Assembly (NCBI RefSeq): GCF_011068285.1
Contig: NZ_CP049616.1
Coordinates: 2,336,501-2,400,500 of the forward strand
DNA length: 64,000 nucleotides
DNA from: Flagellimonas oceani
GTDB lineage: Bacteria; Bacteroidota; Bacteroidia; Flavobacteriales; Flavobacteriaceae
Direction: 5' to 3'
Shown: in pieces, positions 36,709 to 46,479 of the stretch
Numbering within the stretch: the first letter of the stretch is position 1
Layout of the letters: each line of letters starts with the position of its first letter
Notes under the pieces: model-generated
What the model was told of the DNA's origin: nothing
Seen by the model: the letters and a program-made list of their open reading frames with translations, nothing else
The model's database searches: none
Program-made: the position numbers and the translations under genes

Positions 36709-36797
36709 AAAATACTGCAAAAATTTGCGGTTTACCACGTAAACTTATTTAAAAATGCATTTAATTGCAGTTTTTGCAGTTTTTTGCATATATTTGG
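36709..36797 (+). promoter_or_regulatory. Divergent nag/mur control region with -7 box and TGCAG repeats
   Basis: TATATTTG (36789-36796) is a perfect Bacteroidetes -7 box about 45 bp before the nagB start, with an ATTG about 21 bp upstream as a weak -33. Just upstream are TTGCAG/TTTGCAG copies (about 36764-36787). In opposite orientation, ACTGCAAAAATTTGCGG lies near 36712. These repeats are plausible operators for the DeoR-type regulator encoded divergently. Confidence 0.5.
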
Positions 36798-36841
36798 AAC
36801 TAACTTTTTCAGCATTCTGCTAAAATTTTATTTATTTTCTT

Positions 36842-38749
36842 ATGTACCAGCCTTATCAGGAAGAATTAAGATTTGAAAAAATCCGCACTATTATCCACGG
36901 GGATTCAGATGCAGCTTCGTTGTCCGTTGCCAACGAGATTGCCAGTTTGATCAAACAAAAACAAGAACAGGGAACTAAAGCTGTTCTAGGTTTGGCAACA
37001 GGCTCAACGCCTGTGAAAGTTTATGATTACTTGGTCCAGTTCCACAAAGAAGGACGATTGAGTTTCAAAAATGTAATCACATTCAATTTGGACGAGTACT
37101 TTCCAATGGAGCCCGATTCCATTCACAGTTACGTGAGGTTCATGAACGAACATTTGTTCGACCATATCGACATTGAACCGCACAATGTCCACATCCCGGA
37201 CGGAAATCTTTCCATGGACGAGGTTAGAAAATATTGCGATGATTATGAAGAAAAAATCAAGAATGTAGGCGGAATCGATATTCAAGTTCTTGGAATTGGA
37301 AGAACCGGCCACATCGGTTTTAACGAGCCTGGTTCCACACTTAACAGTAAAACCCGATTGATTCGTTTGGACCGTGTTACCCGACTCGATGCCGCCAGCG
37401 ACTTCTTTGGAGAGGAAAACGTTCCCAAAAGAGCAATAACCATGGGAGTGGGCACCATAATGAATGCCCGAAAAATAATCCTTATGGCATGGGGCGAGGG
37501 AAAGTCCAGTATTATACAACAAGCGGTCGAAGGCGAAATCAAAGAATCCGTACCGGCCACGTTCCTACAACATCATGAAAATTGTGATTTTGTTCTGGAC
37601 GAGGCAGCAGCCTCTTCCCTAACAAGAATTAAAACCCCTTGGTTGGCCACTGAATGTGATTGGGACGAAAAACTTATCAAAACTGCTACTATTTGGCTTT
37701 CCGAAAAACTGAACAAAGCAATTTTGAAGTTGACCAACGAGGATTACAATGAGTACGGAATGGGTAATCTCATTGCGGAAATCGGTTCAGCAGAACAAAT
37801 CAACCTTAAAGTATTCAATCAACTACAACATACCATAACCGGTTGGCCGGGCGGAAAACCCAATGCAGACGACAGTCAAAGACCCGAAAGAGCAAAACCT
37901 CACCCCAAAACCTCATTGATTTTTAGTCCGCACCCCGACGATGACGTTATTTCCATGGGAGGAACCTTATTAAGGCTGGTAGACCAAGGACATGATGTTC
38001 ATGTAGCCTATCAAACTTCAGGAAACATTGCTGTGTTTGATGATGAGGTCATTCGCTTTTTGGATTTCGCCACGGACGTTCAAAAAGACAACAAAGATCT
38101 TAGAAAGAAGTTTAAAGAGGTGCGCGAATTTTTGGCCAACAAAAAGCCTGGGGAACTCGATAGCCCAGAAGTACAGCAGTTCAAAGGACTCATAAGAAAA
38201 GGAGAAGCATTGGCCGCTTGTAGATATTGCGGTGTGCCCGAAGAAAATGCCCACTTCCAAAATCTACCTTTCTACGAAACCGGTGCCGTTAGAAAAAAGC
38301 CGCTTTCAGATGAAGACGTGCAGATAACGTATGATTTGCTGAACAAATTAAAACCGCATCAAATTTTTGCCGCTGGTGATTTGTCCGACCCGCATGGAAC
38401 ACATAGGGTATGTCTTCAGATCATATTCAAGGCCCTTGAAAAATTGAAGGAAGACCGTGTGGAATGGATCAGAAACTGCTACGTATGGCTGTATCGCGGT
38501 GCTTGGCAGGAATGGGACATTGCCGACATGGAAATGGCCGTACCAATTGGCCCGAAGGACATGGCCCGAAAAATCAATGCCATTTTCAAGCACCAATCCC
38601 AAAAGGACAGTGCCATGTTCCCTGGCAACGACGAAAGGGAGTTCTGGCAACGTGCTGAGCAAAGAAACAAAGACACAGCTAACCGATATAATGCGCTAGG
38701 AATGGCAGAATACGAAGCCATGGAAGGCTTTGTGCGCTATCATTTTTAA
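36842..38749 (+). CDS. nagB: Glucosamine-6-phosphate deaminase fused to a LmbE/PIG-L-like domain
   Basis: In this 635-aa protein, residues about 20-260 are NagB (LGLATGSTPVKVYDYL, FNLDEYFPMEPDSIHSY, IGRTGHIGFNEPGS). Residues about 355-620 are a LmbE/PIG-L deacetylase-like domain with FSPHPDDDVISMGGTLL and DPHGTHRVCLQI (metal ligands HPDD and H). This two-domain form is common in Bacteroidetes. NagB converts GlcN-6-P to fructose-6-P and ammonia; the second domain might remove N-acetyl groups, which is not proven. It is the first gene of the plus-strand series leading into susCD. Confidence 0.93.
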   Translation: MYQPYQEELRFEKIRTIIHGDSDAASLSVANEIASLIKQKQEQGTKAVLGLATGSTPVKVYDYLVQFHKEGRLSFKNVITFNLDEYFPMEPDSIHSYVRFMNEHLFDHIDIEPHNVHIPDGNLSMDEVRKYCDDYEEKIKNVGGIDIQVLGIGRTGHIGFNEPGSTLNSKTRLIRLDRVTRLDAASDFFGEENVPKRAITMGVGTIMNARKIILMAWGEGKSSIIQQAVEGEIKESVPATFLQHHENCDFVLDEAAASSLTRIKTPWLATECDWDEKLIKTATIWLSEKLNKAILKLTNEDYNEYGMGNLIAEIGSAEQINLKVFNQLQHTITGWPGGKPNADDSQRPERAKPHPKTSLIFSPHPDDDVISMGGTLLRLVDQGHDVHVAYQTSGNIAVFDDEVIRFLDFATDVQKDNKDLRKKFKEVREFLANKKPGELDSPEVQQFKGLIRKGEALAACRYCGVPEENAHFQNLPFYETGAVRKKPLSDEDVQITYDLLNKLKPHQIFAAGDLSDPHGTHRVCLQIIFKALEKLKEDRVEWIRNCYVWLYRGAWQEWDIADMEMAVPIGPKDMARKINAIFKHQSQKDSAMFPGNDEREFWQRAEQRNKDTANRYNALGMAEYEAMEGFVRYHF

Positions 38750-38806
38750 TGAAGAAAAAAACTACTCGTTCTAACTAAACTCAATTAAATTAAACTACTC
38801 ATTTTT

Positions 38807-41779
38807 ATGCGAAAACTTCATGACTACTTAGGATTGAGGTTCCAATTGGTGCTATTTGTGCTCTTGGCATCCACGCTTTCAGCGTTTGCCCAGAGCCAAT
38901 ACACCTTTACTGGAACTGTAACAGAAGCCGGCACCGAACTTCCTTTGGCGGGCGCTTCGGTTTTTATTGAAAACACATCTTTCGGTACAGTAACCGATTT
39001 TGATGGTAACTACAGCTTTACGGCAACTTTGGAAACCGGATCACAGACATTGGTGTTCAGCTCTCTTGGTTTTACGACCCAGAAAATTGCTGTAGATGCC
39101 GGAAGTGGACAAACAATCTCCACCGACATTGCGCTTGCTGAAGACCTTTTGAGCCTCGACGAGGTCGTTGTCACCGGTTCGGGATCAGGTGTCAACAAAA
39201 GGACGCTTGGTAATGCCATTTCTTCTGTTAAAGCCGAAGATTTAACGGATAACGGGGCAACACAGATTGATCAAGCTATTGCCGGAAAAATCACCGGGGC
39301 CTTGGTTCAACAAAACTCTGGTGACCCTGCGGGCGGTATAAGCATCCGTTTGAGGGGACCGAGTACCATTTCCGGTAACTCCGACCCACTCTACATTGTA
39401 GACGGAATCATTATTAGCAACTCCAGTAACGAGTTGGTAGACCTTGGTGGTAATTCCCAAAACCGCTTAGCGGACATTAACCCTAACGACATCGAGAAAA
39501 TCGAGGTGATCAAAGGTGCGGCCGCAGCGGCAATCTATGGCTCCCGGGCCAGTAACGGAGTGGTGCAGATCTTTACCAAACAAGGTAGGACCGGTAAACC
39601 AAAATTCACCTTCATGACCAACACACGGATCAATGAGCTCCGCAAGGAAATAGATTACAATACAGTTCCATTGGCATGGGAAGTTCCCGGTGACCGAAAC
39701 AACTTGGACACCTATGAAGTTGAACGCTATAACCTGCAAGATGCTTTTTTTGAAACTGGTTTTGGCGTAGAAAACTACTTATCCATGACAGGGGGTTCCG
39801 AAAAAACATCATACTATTTGTCGGCCTCCCACCTAGACAACGAAGGTATTGTGAAGAACACCAACTTTAAGCGATACGGGTTCAAAGCAAACTTGACCCA
39901 AAAAGCTACTGATTGGCTGGATATTACAGGAGGGTTCAACTATGTGCGCAGTGTAAGCAAAGATGTGCCGAACGGTGGTATCAACAACGCATATGGTGCC
40001 ATCACAGGTTTTGTGTTCAGCGACAACTCCATTGATCCATCACCAGACGATTCCGGTGTTTATCCAGTAACCTCCCCGGCAGTGGCGCGGACCAATCCAG
40101 CAGAAGCTGTTGACCGTTTTGATTTTGGCCAAAAAACCAACCGCTTTATTACCAGCATCGCTTTGAACGCCAACTTCAATGAGCATTTGAGTGCAAAATA
40201 CACATTGGGTATGGATTATTACAATCAATCCGCAACAGCCTATATCCCCATAGGCAACACCTCGCCCAACCCAGATGGGTATGCAAGGAGAGCGGATTTG
40301 AACAACTTCCAGTACAATTCGGACCTTAATTTAACATATGAGACCGATTTGAGCAATGCTATCAGCTCAACTTCCACATTAGGTGGTTCTTGGCAATATG
40401 AAGAAAGAGACAGAGTGGGCATAAATGCTACAGGACTACCGCCCGTTGTACAAACGGCAACCGGGGGAAGTATCTTGGAACAGGGTGAATCTAGGTCAAA
40501 GATTTCCTATTGGGGAGCGTTCTTCCAGCAATCATTCGCCTTAAACGACAAAATTTATGTCAATGGAGCCGTTCGTATGGATGGAGCGTCAACATTTGGC
40601 GAGGACGAGCGCAATCAAATCTATTTTAAGGCCAGTGGATCTTATGTGATTTCGGACGAGGACTTTTGGCAAGATACATTCGGAAGCACATTCAACCTTT
40701 TAAAACTTAGGGCATCCTGGGGACAAGCCGGTAACTTAACAGCTTTGGGAGCTTTTGACAGGTTCTCCATATACAATCCATCTGCATTGACCGGGTCCGT
40801 AAGTTTGACCCCTTCTACCGCACAGGGCAACGAAGACCTAAAGCCAGAAAGACAGGATGAAATTGAATTAGGTTTTGATGCCGGATTGTTCGACAATAGA
40901 TTGGGTATTGAATTCTCGTACTACAAACAAAAAGTAACCGACCTTCTTTTGCCAAGGGTTCTGGCCCCATCCAGTGGGTTCGGCTCAAGGTTCGAGAACG
41001 TAGGGAACTTAGAGAATACTGGTGTGGAGGTACTACTGAGAGGAGCTCCTATCAGAACCCCTGATTTTAGTTGGGACGTAACCGCAACTTTTTCCCAAAA
41101 TAAGAACGAGGTAACCAATGTTGCGGGTGGTGGAAGGCTCACCTTGGCCGGAAGTTTCTCGACCAATTATGTGATCGAAGGAGAGCCGCTGGGCGTTTTC
41201 TACAGACAGTTCTATGCAAGAAACGAAGATGGCTCCATCGCCCTCGATGAAAATGGATACCCCTATAGAGGAACCACCGAAGATGGGGAGTCCTCCAAAG
41301 TTATAGGAGATCCAAACCCAGACTGGTTTGGTTCATTGATCAATGAGTTCTCCTATAAAAACTTCGGCCTTCGGGTGCAATTCGATGCCGTGCAAGGGTA
41401 CGATGTTTTCAACTGGAACAGAAGGTTATTGGATAACGTAGTGTTCGGTGGCGGATACAACGTTGGACAAGAACTATTGGGCAACCGTCCAAAAGGATAC
41501 GGAAGTGCACAAGCAAACATTTTCGAAGAATTTGTAGAGGACGGGTCTTTCGTAAAACTACGTGAAGTGGCCCTGAGCTATAACTTTAAACCAAACTGGG
41601 AGTACATAGACAATGTTAAGTTCAGCTTGGTAGGAAGAAACCTTATCTCTTGGGACGATTACTCGGGATGGGATCCTGAAGTAAGCGCTGCCGGACAAAG
41701 CAACGGTGTTCGTGGATTTGACTTCGCAACTGTACCAATACCAAGAACATATCAGTTAGGCGTTAACGTAAGCTTCTAA
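38807..41779 (+). CDS. SusC/RagA-family TonB-dependent receptor
   Basis: This complete 990-aa outer-membrane receptor has a signal peptide (FVLLASTLSAFAQ), a carboxypeptidase-regulatory-like domain (YTFTGTVTEAGTELPLAGAS), a plug (DPLYIVDGIIISNSS, IYGSRASNGVVQIFTKQG), a barrel and the C-terminal LGVNVSF. It follows nagB by 57 bp and is followed 11 bp later by susD. With nagB upstream and NagZ/AnmK/AmpG-like genes downstream, I infer uptake of peptidoglycan-derived or aminosugar oligomers. Nothing in its upstream region resembles the dCas12f guide. Confidence 0.95.
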   Translation: MRKLHDYLGLRFQLVLFVLLASTLSAFAQSQYTFTGTVTEAGTELPLAGASVFIENTSFGTVTDFDGNYSFTATLETGSQTLVFSSLGFTTQKIAVDAGSGQTISTDIALAEDLLSLDEVVVTGSGSGVNKRTLGNAISSVKAEDLTDNGATQIDQAIAGKITGALVQQNSGDPAGGISIRLRGPSTISGNSDPLYIVDGIIISNSSNELVDLGGNSQNRLADINPNDIEKIEVIKGAAAAAIYGSRASNGVVQIFTKQGRTGKPKFTFMTNTRINELRKEIDYNTVPLAWEVPGDRNNLDTYEVERYNLQDAFFETGFGVENYLSMTGGSEKTSYYLSASHLDNEGIVKNTNFKRYGFKANLTQKATDWLDITGGFNYVRSVSKDVPNGGINNAYGAITGFVFSDNSIDPSPDDSGVYPVTSPAVARTNPAEAVDRFDFGQKTNRFITSIALNANFNEHLSAKYTLGMDYYNQSATAYIPIGNTSPNPDGYARRADLNNFQYNSDLNLTYETDLSNAISSTSTLGGSWQYEERDRVGINATGLPPVVQTATGGSILEQGESRSKISYWGAFFQQSFALNDKIYVNGAVRMDGASTFGEDERNQIYFKASGSYVISDEDFWQDTFGSTFNLLKLRASWGQAGNLTALGAFDRFSIYNPSALTGSVSLTPSTAQGNEDLKPERQDEIELGFDAGLFDNRLGIEFSYYKQKVTDLLLPRVLAPSSGFGSRFENVGNLENTGVEVLLRGAPIRTPDFSWDVTATFSQNKNEVTNVAGGGRLTLAGSFSTNYVIEGEPLGVFYRQFYARNEDGSIALDENGYPYRGTTEDGESSKVIGDPNPDWFGSLINEFSYKNFGLRVQFDAVQGYDVFNWNRRLLDNVVFGGGYNVGQELLGNRPKGYGSAQANIFEEFVEDGSFVKLREVALSYNFKPNWEYIDNVKFSLVGRNLISWDDYSGWDPEVSAAGQSNGVRGFDFATVPIPRTYQLGVNVSF

Positions 41780-41790
41780 TCTTAAAAAAA

Positions 41791-43137
41791 TTGACAATGA
41801 AATTTTACAGATATAACACATACAAGCTGATGTTCTTGCTGACCACCATATTGGCAGTTACATCTTGCGAAACAGATTTTGAAAACCCAAATGCGGCGAC
41901 CAGCGATCAAGTATTCTCATCAAGGGAAGGAATATTGGCCGCCACCATTGGAATGCAGGAACTGTATTCCACAACCGGGTTGCGGTATATTGTGGAGACC
42001 CCTGCCATTACAACACGTGAGGCAGCTATCACCACCACTTTTCAAAACATGATCGATTTAGAGGATGGCGGCGACATTCCCAACACCAACTCCAATGTAG
42101 TCGGTCTTTGGACCACCATGTTAAGAGTAATCGGCATAGCAGAAGACATCGCTGCAAACGCCTCCACCATTGATATTGTTCCGGGAACACAAAGTGGATT
42201 GATTGCCTATGCCAACCTATACCGTGCCATGAGCATTGGTGCTATGGCCCAAAATTACGAACAGGTCATAGTGGCAACTTCGGAGGACAATCCCCCATTC
42301 GTTTCACGCATCGAAGGCTTTAACACCGCGATCACCCTGTTGAACGAAGCGAAGAATACGTTGGCGGCCACTCCAATTTCTTCCGAATTTGAATCTGAGA
42401 TCTTAAGAGGGGAAATCGACTTGGAAAATACCATAGACGCCATGCTGGCCAGGTTCAACCTATATGCAGGCAACTACGATGCAGCCATTGCCGCAGCATC
42501 AGAGGTAGACCAATCATCAACATCCGTTTTTAGCTACGATTCACAAAACCTGAACCCCGTTTGGGCCAGAGTCTATCAAAATAACACACCAAACTTTAAG
42601 CCTAGGGACAATTTCGGATTGCCAGAATCATTTGATATAGATGAAAATGATGGTAGAACAGAGTTCTACCTGATTCCATTGGACACGGTTAACCTTAATC
42701 AACTTCCCATTGAGGATCTAGGAGGCTTTTTTGATGACGAAAACGGGTCAGAATCAATCCCGCTATATCTTCCGGACGAGATGAACCTTATTATCGCAGA
42801 GGCCAATCTTAGAAAGGCCTCACCAGATACAGGTGCGGCCGTAACAGCTCTAAATGCAGTCTTGACGGATACCGACGATGTTTTTGGCGTAAATGCCAAC
42901 CTACCGGACTATACTGGCGATACCTCCGTAGATGCACTATTGGAAGAAGTATACAAAAACAGGAGGATTGAACTGTTCCTGACCGGGGCAAGCTTAGAGG
43001 ATAGCAGAAGATTTGGAAGACCCGAACCAACACCGTCCGTTCAAAACTTTGAAGAAGAGCGCAACAGAAACTTCTACCCCTACCCCAACACGGAAAGAGA
43101 TAACAATACAAATACACCGGCTGATCCAGCCATCTAA
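41791..43137 (+). CDS. SusD/RagB-family outer-membrane lipoprotein
   Basis: This 448-aa protein has a lipobox (TILAVTSCETDF), so it is surface-anchored. SusD helices and motifs are visible (ANLYRAMSIGAMAQNY, LLEEVYKNRRIELFLTGASLEDSRRFGR). It forms the ligand-capturing lid of the neighbouring SusC, with which it is translated at a distance of 11 bp. A terminator follows, so susC-susD end the first transcription unit. Confidence 0.94.
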   Translation: MTMKFYRYNTYKLMFLLTTILAVTSCETDFENPNAATSDQVFSSREGILAATIGMQELYSTTGLRYIVETPAITTREAAITTTFQNMIDLEDGGDIPNTNSNVVGLWTTMLRVIGIAEDIAANASTIDIVPGTQSGLIAYANLYRAMSIGAMAQNYEQVIVATSEDNPPFVSRIEGFNTAITLLNEAKNTLAATPISSEFESEILRGEIDLENTIDAMLARFNLYAGNYDAAIAAASEVDQSSTSVFSYDSQNLNPVWARVYQNNTPNFKPRDNFGLPESFDIDENDGRTEFYLIPLDTVNLNQLPIEDLGGFFDDENGSESIPLYLPDEMNLIIAEANLRKASPDTGAAVTALNAVLTDTDDVFGVNANLPDYTGDTSVDALLEEVYKNRRIELFLTGASLEDSRRFGRPEPTPSVQNFEEERNRNFYPYPNTERDNNTNTPADPAI

Positions 43138-43183
43138 AAAATGACAATGTTTTTAAGTTGTTAGTTGTTTAATTTAATCTAGC

Positions 43184-43221
43184 AAAAGGCCTACATTTAG
43201 TGCATACGTAGGCCTTTTTTT
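43184..43221 (+). terminator. Rho-independent terminator after susD
   Basis: AAAAGGCCTAC (43184-43194) pairs with GTAGGCCTTTT (from 43208), with a 13-nt loop, and a run of eight T completes it. It separates susCD from the hydrolase genes that follow. Confidence 0.9.
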
Positions 43222-43228
43222 CGCTTAT

Positions 43229-44713
43229 ATGCATCGAATTTTATACATATTACCACTCCTTTTTCTATTTTCCTGTGCTGTTTCCAAAGCACCCAAAGAA
43301 GAATTTAGGGGCGTGTGGATTGCGACCGTGGCAAATATTGACTGGCCCAAACACCCAGATGACGACATTGCCAAGAAAAAGAAGGATTTCATCAAAATCC
43401 TTGATTTCTATCAAAACATGAATTTCAATGCGGCCATTGTACAGGTACGCACCGCAGGAGACGCCCTCTATCCTACCGATTTGGCACCTTGGTCCAGATA
43501 TTTAACGGGCACGGAAGGTGAAGCGCCCGAAGGTTTTGATGAACCGCTCAAATGGATGATCAATGAAACCCATAAACGCGGGATGGAGTTCCATGCATGG
43601 CTCAACCCATACAGAGCCACAGTAAGTCTGGACACTACCCTACTTTCGAAAGAACACGATTATTACCAGCACCCTGATTGGATAGTTTCCTACGGAAAAA
43701 AGAACTATTACAACCCTGGACTGCCCAAAGTCAGGGAAAAATTCAATACGATCATAGAGGAACTGGTTACACAATATCAGGTAGATGCCATTCATTTTGA
43801 TGATTACTTCTATCCCTACAAAGTAGAAGGGGAAACCTTTGATGATGCCGAAACCTTTGCAAAATATGGTTTAAAAGGCCAATCCCTGGATGATTGGCGA
43901 CGTAGCAATGTGGACTCGCTCGTACAAAATGTACATCGAACTATCAAAAAACATAAGCCGTGGGTTCAATTTGGCATTAGTCCATTTGGGGTTTGGAAAA
44001 ACAAGAGTACCGACCCAATGGGTTCCGATACCAAAGCCGGGCAAACTACTTACGAAGATCTTTATGCCGACCCCGTTCTGTGGGTTCAAGAAGGTTGGTT
44101 GGATTATTTGGCACCACAAGTGTACTGGAGCATGGACTACCCCATTGCTTCCCATAAAATCATAACCTCTTGGTGGGACGAGCATACCCCTAAAACCAAT
44201 CTATATATTGGAAATGGCACCTACAAAATAATGAACAATGCCGACAAGGCATGGGAAAAGAAAAACGAAATACCAAAGCAATTGGATTATGCCCGCAACT
44301 TGGAAAACGTAGATGGCAACATTTTTTTTAGTGCCAAATCCTTGATGGGGCAACACGAAAAAGTCAATCAAAAGCTGCGAAAAAAATACTATGAACTTCC
44401 TTCTGAAAACCCAAAACCATTGAACAGAATTGTACGCGAGGTTCAACTTCCCGCTATCAATTCCGTTGAGACCAACTATCAAAAATTGGAGATTTGCATC
44501 AGTCACACCGATGATATACCGCGATTTTTAAATCTTTATGTAGCCAAAAAAGATAAGCAACAACTCATTGGAAAGCAATATCTTTCAGAAAGCGATATTG
44601 AAGGTTGTTATCAATTTAATTTGAAGCCGAAACAAGTCCGAAAGGATTTACAGATCAATATAAGTGATGCCTATGGCAATCACAGTGCCATGCAACCGAT
44701 AATCTTTAATTAA
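43229..44713 (+). CDS. GHL10-family glycosyl hydrolase-like lipoprotein (DigH-like)
   Basis: This 494-aa lipoprotein (FLFSCAVSK lipobox) has the GHL10/DUF187 TIM-barrel: EEFRGVWIATVANIDWPKHP, FNAAIVQVRTAGDALYP, EFHAWLNPYRATV, VDAIHFDDYFYPY and DYLAPQVYWSMD. E. coli DigH of this family cleaves denuded peptidoglycan glycans, which fits the locus. The last about 110 residues form a beta-rich tail. The gene starts 8 bp after the terminator and is followed by the GNAT gene after 3 bp, so the downstream set is one operon. Confidence 0.88.
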   Translation: MHRILYILPLLFLFSCAVSKAPKEEFRGVWIATVANIDWPKHPDDDIAKKKKDFIKILDFYQNMNFNAAIVQVRTAGDALYPTDLAPWSRYLTGTEGEAPEGFDEPLKWMINETHKRGMEFHAWLNPYRATVSLDTTLLSKEHDYYQHPDWIVSYGKKNYYNPGLPKVREKFNTIIEELVTQYQVDAIHFDDYFYPYKVEGETFDDAETFAKYGLKGQSLDDWRRSNVDSLVQNVHRTIKKHKPWVQFGISPFGVWKNKSTDPMGSDTKAGQTTYEDLYADPVLWVQEGWLDYLAPQVYWSMDYPIASHKIITSWWDEHTPKTNLYIGNGTYKIMNNADKAWEKKNEIPKQLDYARNLENVDGNIFFSAKSLMGQHEKVNQKLRKKYYELPSENPKPLNRIVREVQLPAINSVETNYQKLEICISHTDDIPRFLNLYVAKKDKQQLIGKQYLSESDIEGCYQFNLKPKQVRKDLQINISDAYGNHSAMQPIIFN

Positions 44714-44716
44714 AGG

Positions 44717-45202
44717 ATGATGCAGGACATGCTTGTTCGACTTTTGGACCTACCGAATATCTCAAAAGAGGAAAATACTCTTTTGGAGAAGGAGGGCATT
44801 ATCTTTAGGCGACCCATTGCCCCCGAGAAAAGCCTTGTAGTCCACTGGATCGATATGCATTTCAGTAAAAATTGGGCAGATGAGGCAGAAGCAGCCTTTT
44901 CCGCATTGCCCGTAAATTGTTTTATTGCCCAGAAAGGACAAAAAATACTGGGTTTTGCCTGTTTTGAAAGTACAGCGAAGAACTTTTTTGGCCCAACTGG
45001 CGTACTTCAAAACGAAAGAGGAAAGGGCGTAGGCAAAATCTTGTTGGTAAAGTCGTTGTTGAGTCTAAGAGATATGGGGTATGCCTATGCCATTATCGGC
45101 GGGGTCGGTCCTGCCGCCTATTACCAGCAAATTGTGGACGCCAAGATTATTGAAAAGTCCGAGAAAAGCATTTATCAGAACCTTTTAAAACAACCCAAAT
45201 GA
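44717..45202 (+). CDS. GNAT-family N-acetyltransferase
   Basis: This 161-aa cytoplasmic protein has the acetyl-CoA binding segment GVLQNERGKGVGKILLVKSL and the C-terminal GGVGPAAYYQQIVDAKII. The gene overlaps the following transporter start by 4 bp (ATGA), showing tight coupling. In this context it may acetylate an amino sugar such as glucosamine, but the substrate is not evident from sequence. Confidence 0.8.
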   Translation: MMQDMLVRLLDLPNISKEENTLLEKEGIIFRRPIAPEKSLVVHWIDMHFSKNWADEAEAAFSALPVNCFIAQKGQKILGFACFESTAKNFFGPTGVLQNERGKGVGKILLVKSLLSLRDMGYAYAIIGGVGPAAYYQQIVDAKIIEKSEKSIYQNLLKQPK

Positions 45203-46479
45203 ATATTGCTCCCAAAGACAAAAACGCTTGGCTGTGGATTCCCTTTTTGTATTTCACGCAAGGAATCCCATACATTCTAGTGGTCACGGTTTCAGTAATT
45301 ATGTACAAACGTTTGGGTATTGGAAATGCCGAGATAGGCCTATATACCAGTTGGCTATATCTCCCATGGGTAATAAAGCCCTTGTGGAGCCCCATTGTGG
45401 ACCTCAACGGTACCAAGCGAAAATGGTTTTTGGGAATGCAATTGGTCATTTCACTTGCTTTTTTAGGGATTGGTCTCTTTTTGCCATCCAACTCATTCTT
45501 CATTATAACCTTAGCGTTCTTTTGGATGGCGGCCTTCGCCTCCGCCACCAACGATATTGCTTCCGATGGCTATTACATGATTGGCCTTACCCAGAAAAAA
45601 CAATCCTTTTTCATTGGCCTTCGCAGTACGTTCTACCGCTTGGCCATGGTCACTGGGCAGGGACTTTTGGTGATTTTTGCTGGTTTTCTGGAAAATCAAT
45701 ATGGAGACAATACCAAAGCGTGGTCCGTTACCATGATCAGCGCGGCAGTTTTAATGATTGCCCTGACCATTTCCAACTTTTTTACCGCACCCAAATTTGA
45801 AGGAACAGCGATAGAATCCAAGGAAAGACCTGCTGGTTTTTTTGAAGTATTTGCCACATTTTTCAAAAAACATCAAATTGGCGTGGCCCTTTTGTTTGTA
45901 TTGACCTATCGCTTGGGCGAATCACAATTGGTGAAAATGGCATCACCTTTTTTACTGGATGATCTGGAAGTGGGAGGATTGGCCTACTCCACCGAAGCCG
46001 TCGGAACCATTTATGGTACGGTAGGCGTCATAATGTTATCGCTCGGAGGTATCCTCGGAGGAATCTTAATTTCCCGTGACGGTCTAAAAAAATGGATGCT
46101 TCCGATGCTTTTGGCCCTTAACTTGCCCAACGCACTCTACGCACTGTTGGCCATCACACAAACCACCAGTATTTATGCCGTTGTTGGAACCGTGGTGTTG
46201 GAACAATTTGGTTACGGTTTCGGATTTGCCGCTTTTATGATGTATCTGATCTATGTGGCAGAAGGTGCCTCAAAAACATCTCATTATGCCATTGCCACTG
46301 GCTTTATGGCCTTAGGAATGATGCTTCCCGGAATGCTGAGCGGGTATATCCAAGAATGGTTGGGGTACGATGGTTTCTTTATTTGGGTCGTAATCGCCGC
46401 CCTTCCCGCATTTTTGGTCCTCCGCTATCTAAAATATCCTGCCGACTACGGCAAAAAAACGATAGAATCCAATGACTAA
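45199..46479 (+). CDS. AmpG-like major facilitator permease
   Basis: This 426-aa protein has about 12 hydrophobic segments. AmpG-type signatures include FTQGIPYILVVTVSVIMYKR, SWLYLPWVIKPLWSPIVD and ASDGYYMIGLT. By family and context it would import anhydro-muropeptides or GlcNAc-anhMurNAc across the inner membrane. It is coupled to GNAT upstream (4-bp overlap) and overlaps the GH3 gene by 8 bp. Confidence 0.88.
   Translation: MNIAPKDKNAWLWIPFLYFTQGIPYILVVTVSVIMYKRLGIGNAEIGLYTSWLYLPWVIKPLWSPIVDLNGTKRKWFLGMQLVISLAFLGIGLFLPSNSFFIITLAFFWMAAFASATNDIASDGYYMIGLTQKKQSFFIGLRSTFYRLAMVTGQGLLVIFAGFLENQYGDNTKAWSVTMISAAVLMIALTISNFFTAPKFEGTAIESKERPAGFFEVFATFFKKHQIGVALLFVLTYRLGESQLVKMASPFLLDDLEVGGLAYSTEAVGTIYGTVGVIMLSLGGILGGILISRDGLKKWMLPMLLALNLPNALYALLAITQTTSIYAVVGTVVLEQFGYGFGFAAFMMYLIYVAEGASKTSHYAIATGFMALGMMLPGMLSGYIQEWLGYDGFFIWVVIAALPAFLVLRYLKYPADYGKKTIESND

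Noticed and set aside
36664..36738. 25-residue N-terminal extension of the DeoR regulator
   Set aside because: It has no DeoR similarity and runs into the divergent control region; ATG 36663 gives the standard N-terminus.
38750..38806. Guide target upstream of the second SusC gene
   Set aside because: I looked for the guide sequence on both strands before 38807 and found no similarity; this susC follows nagB closely with its own regulator.
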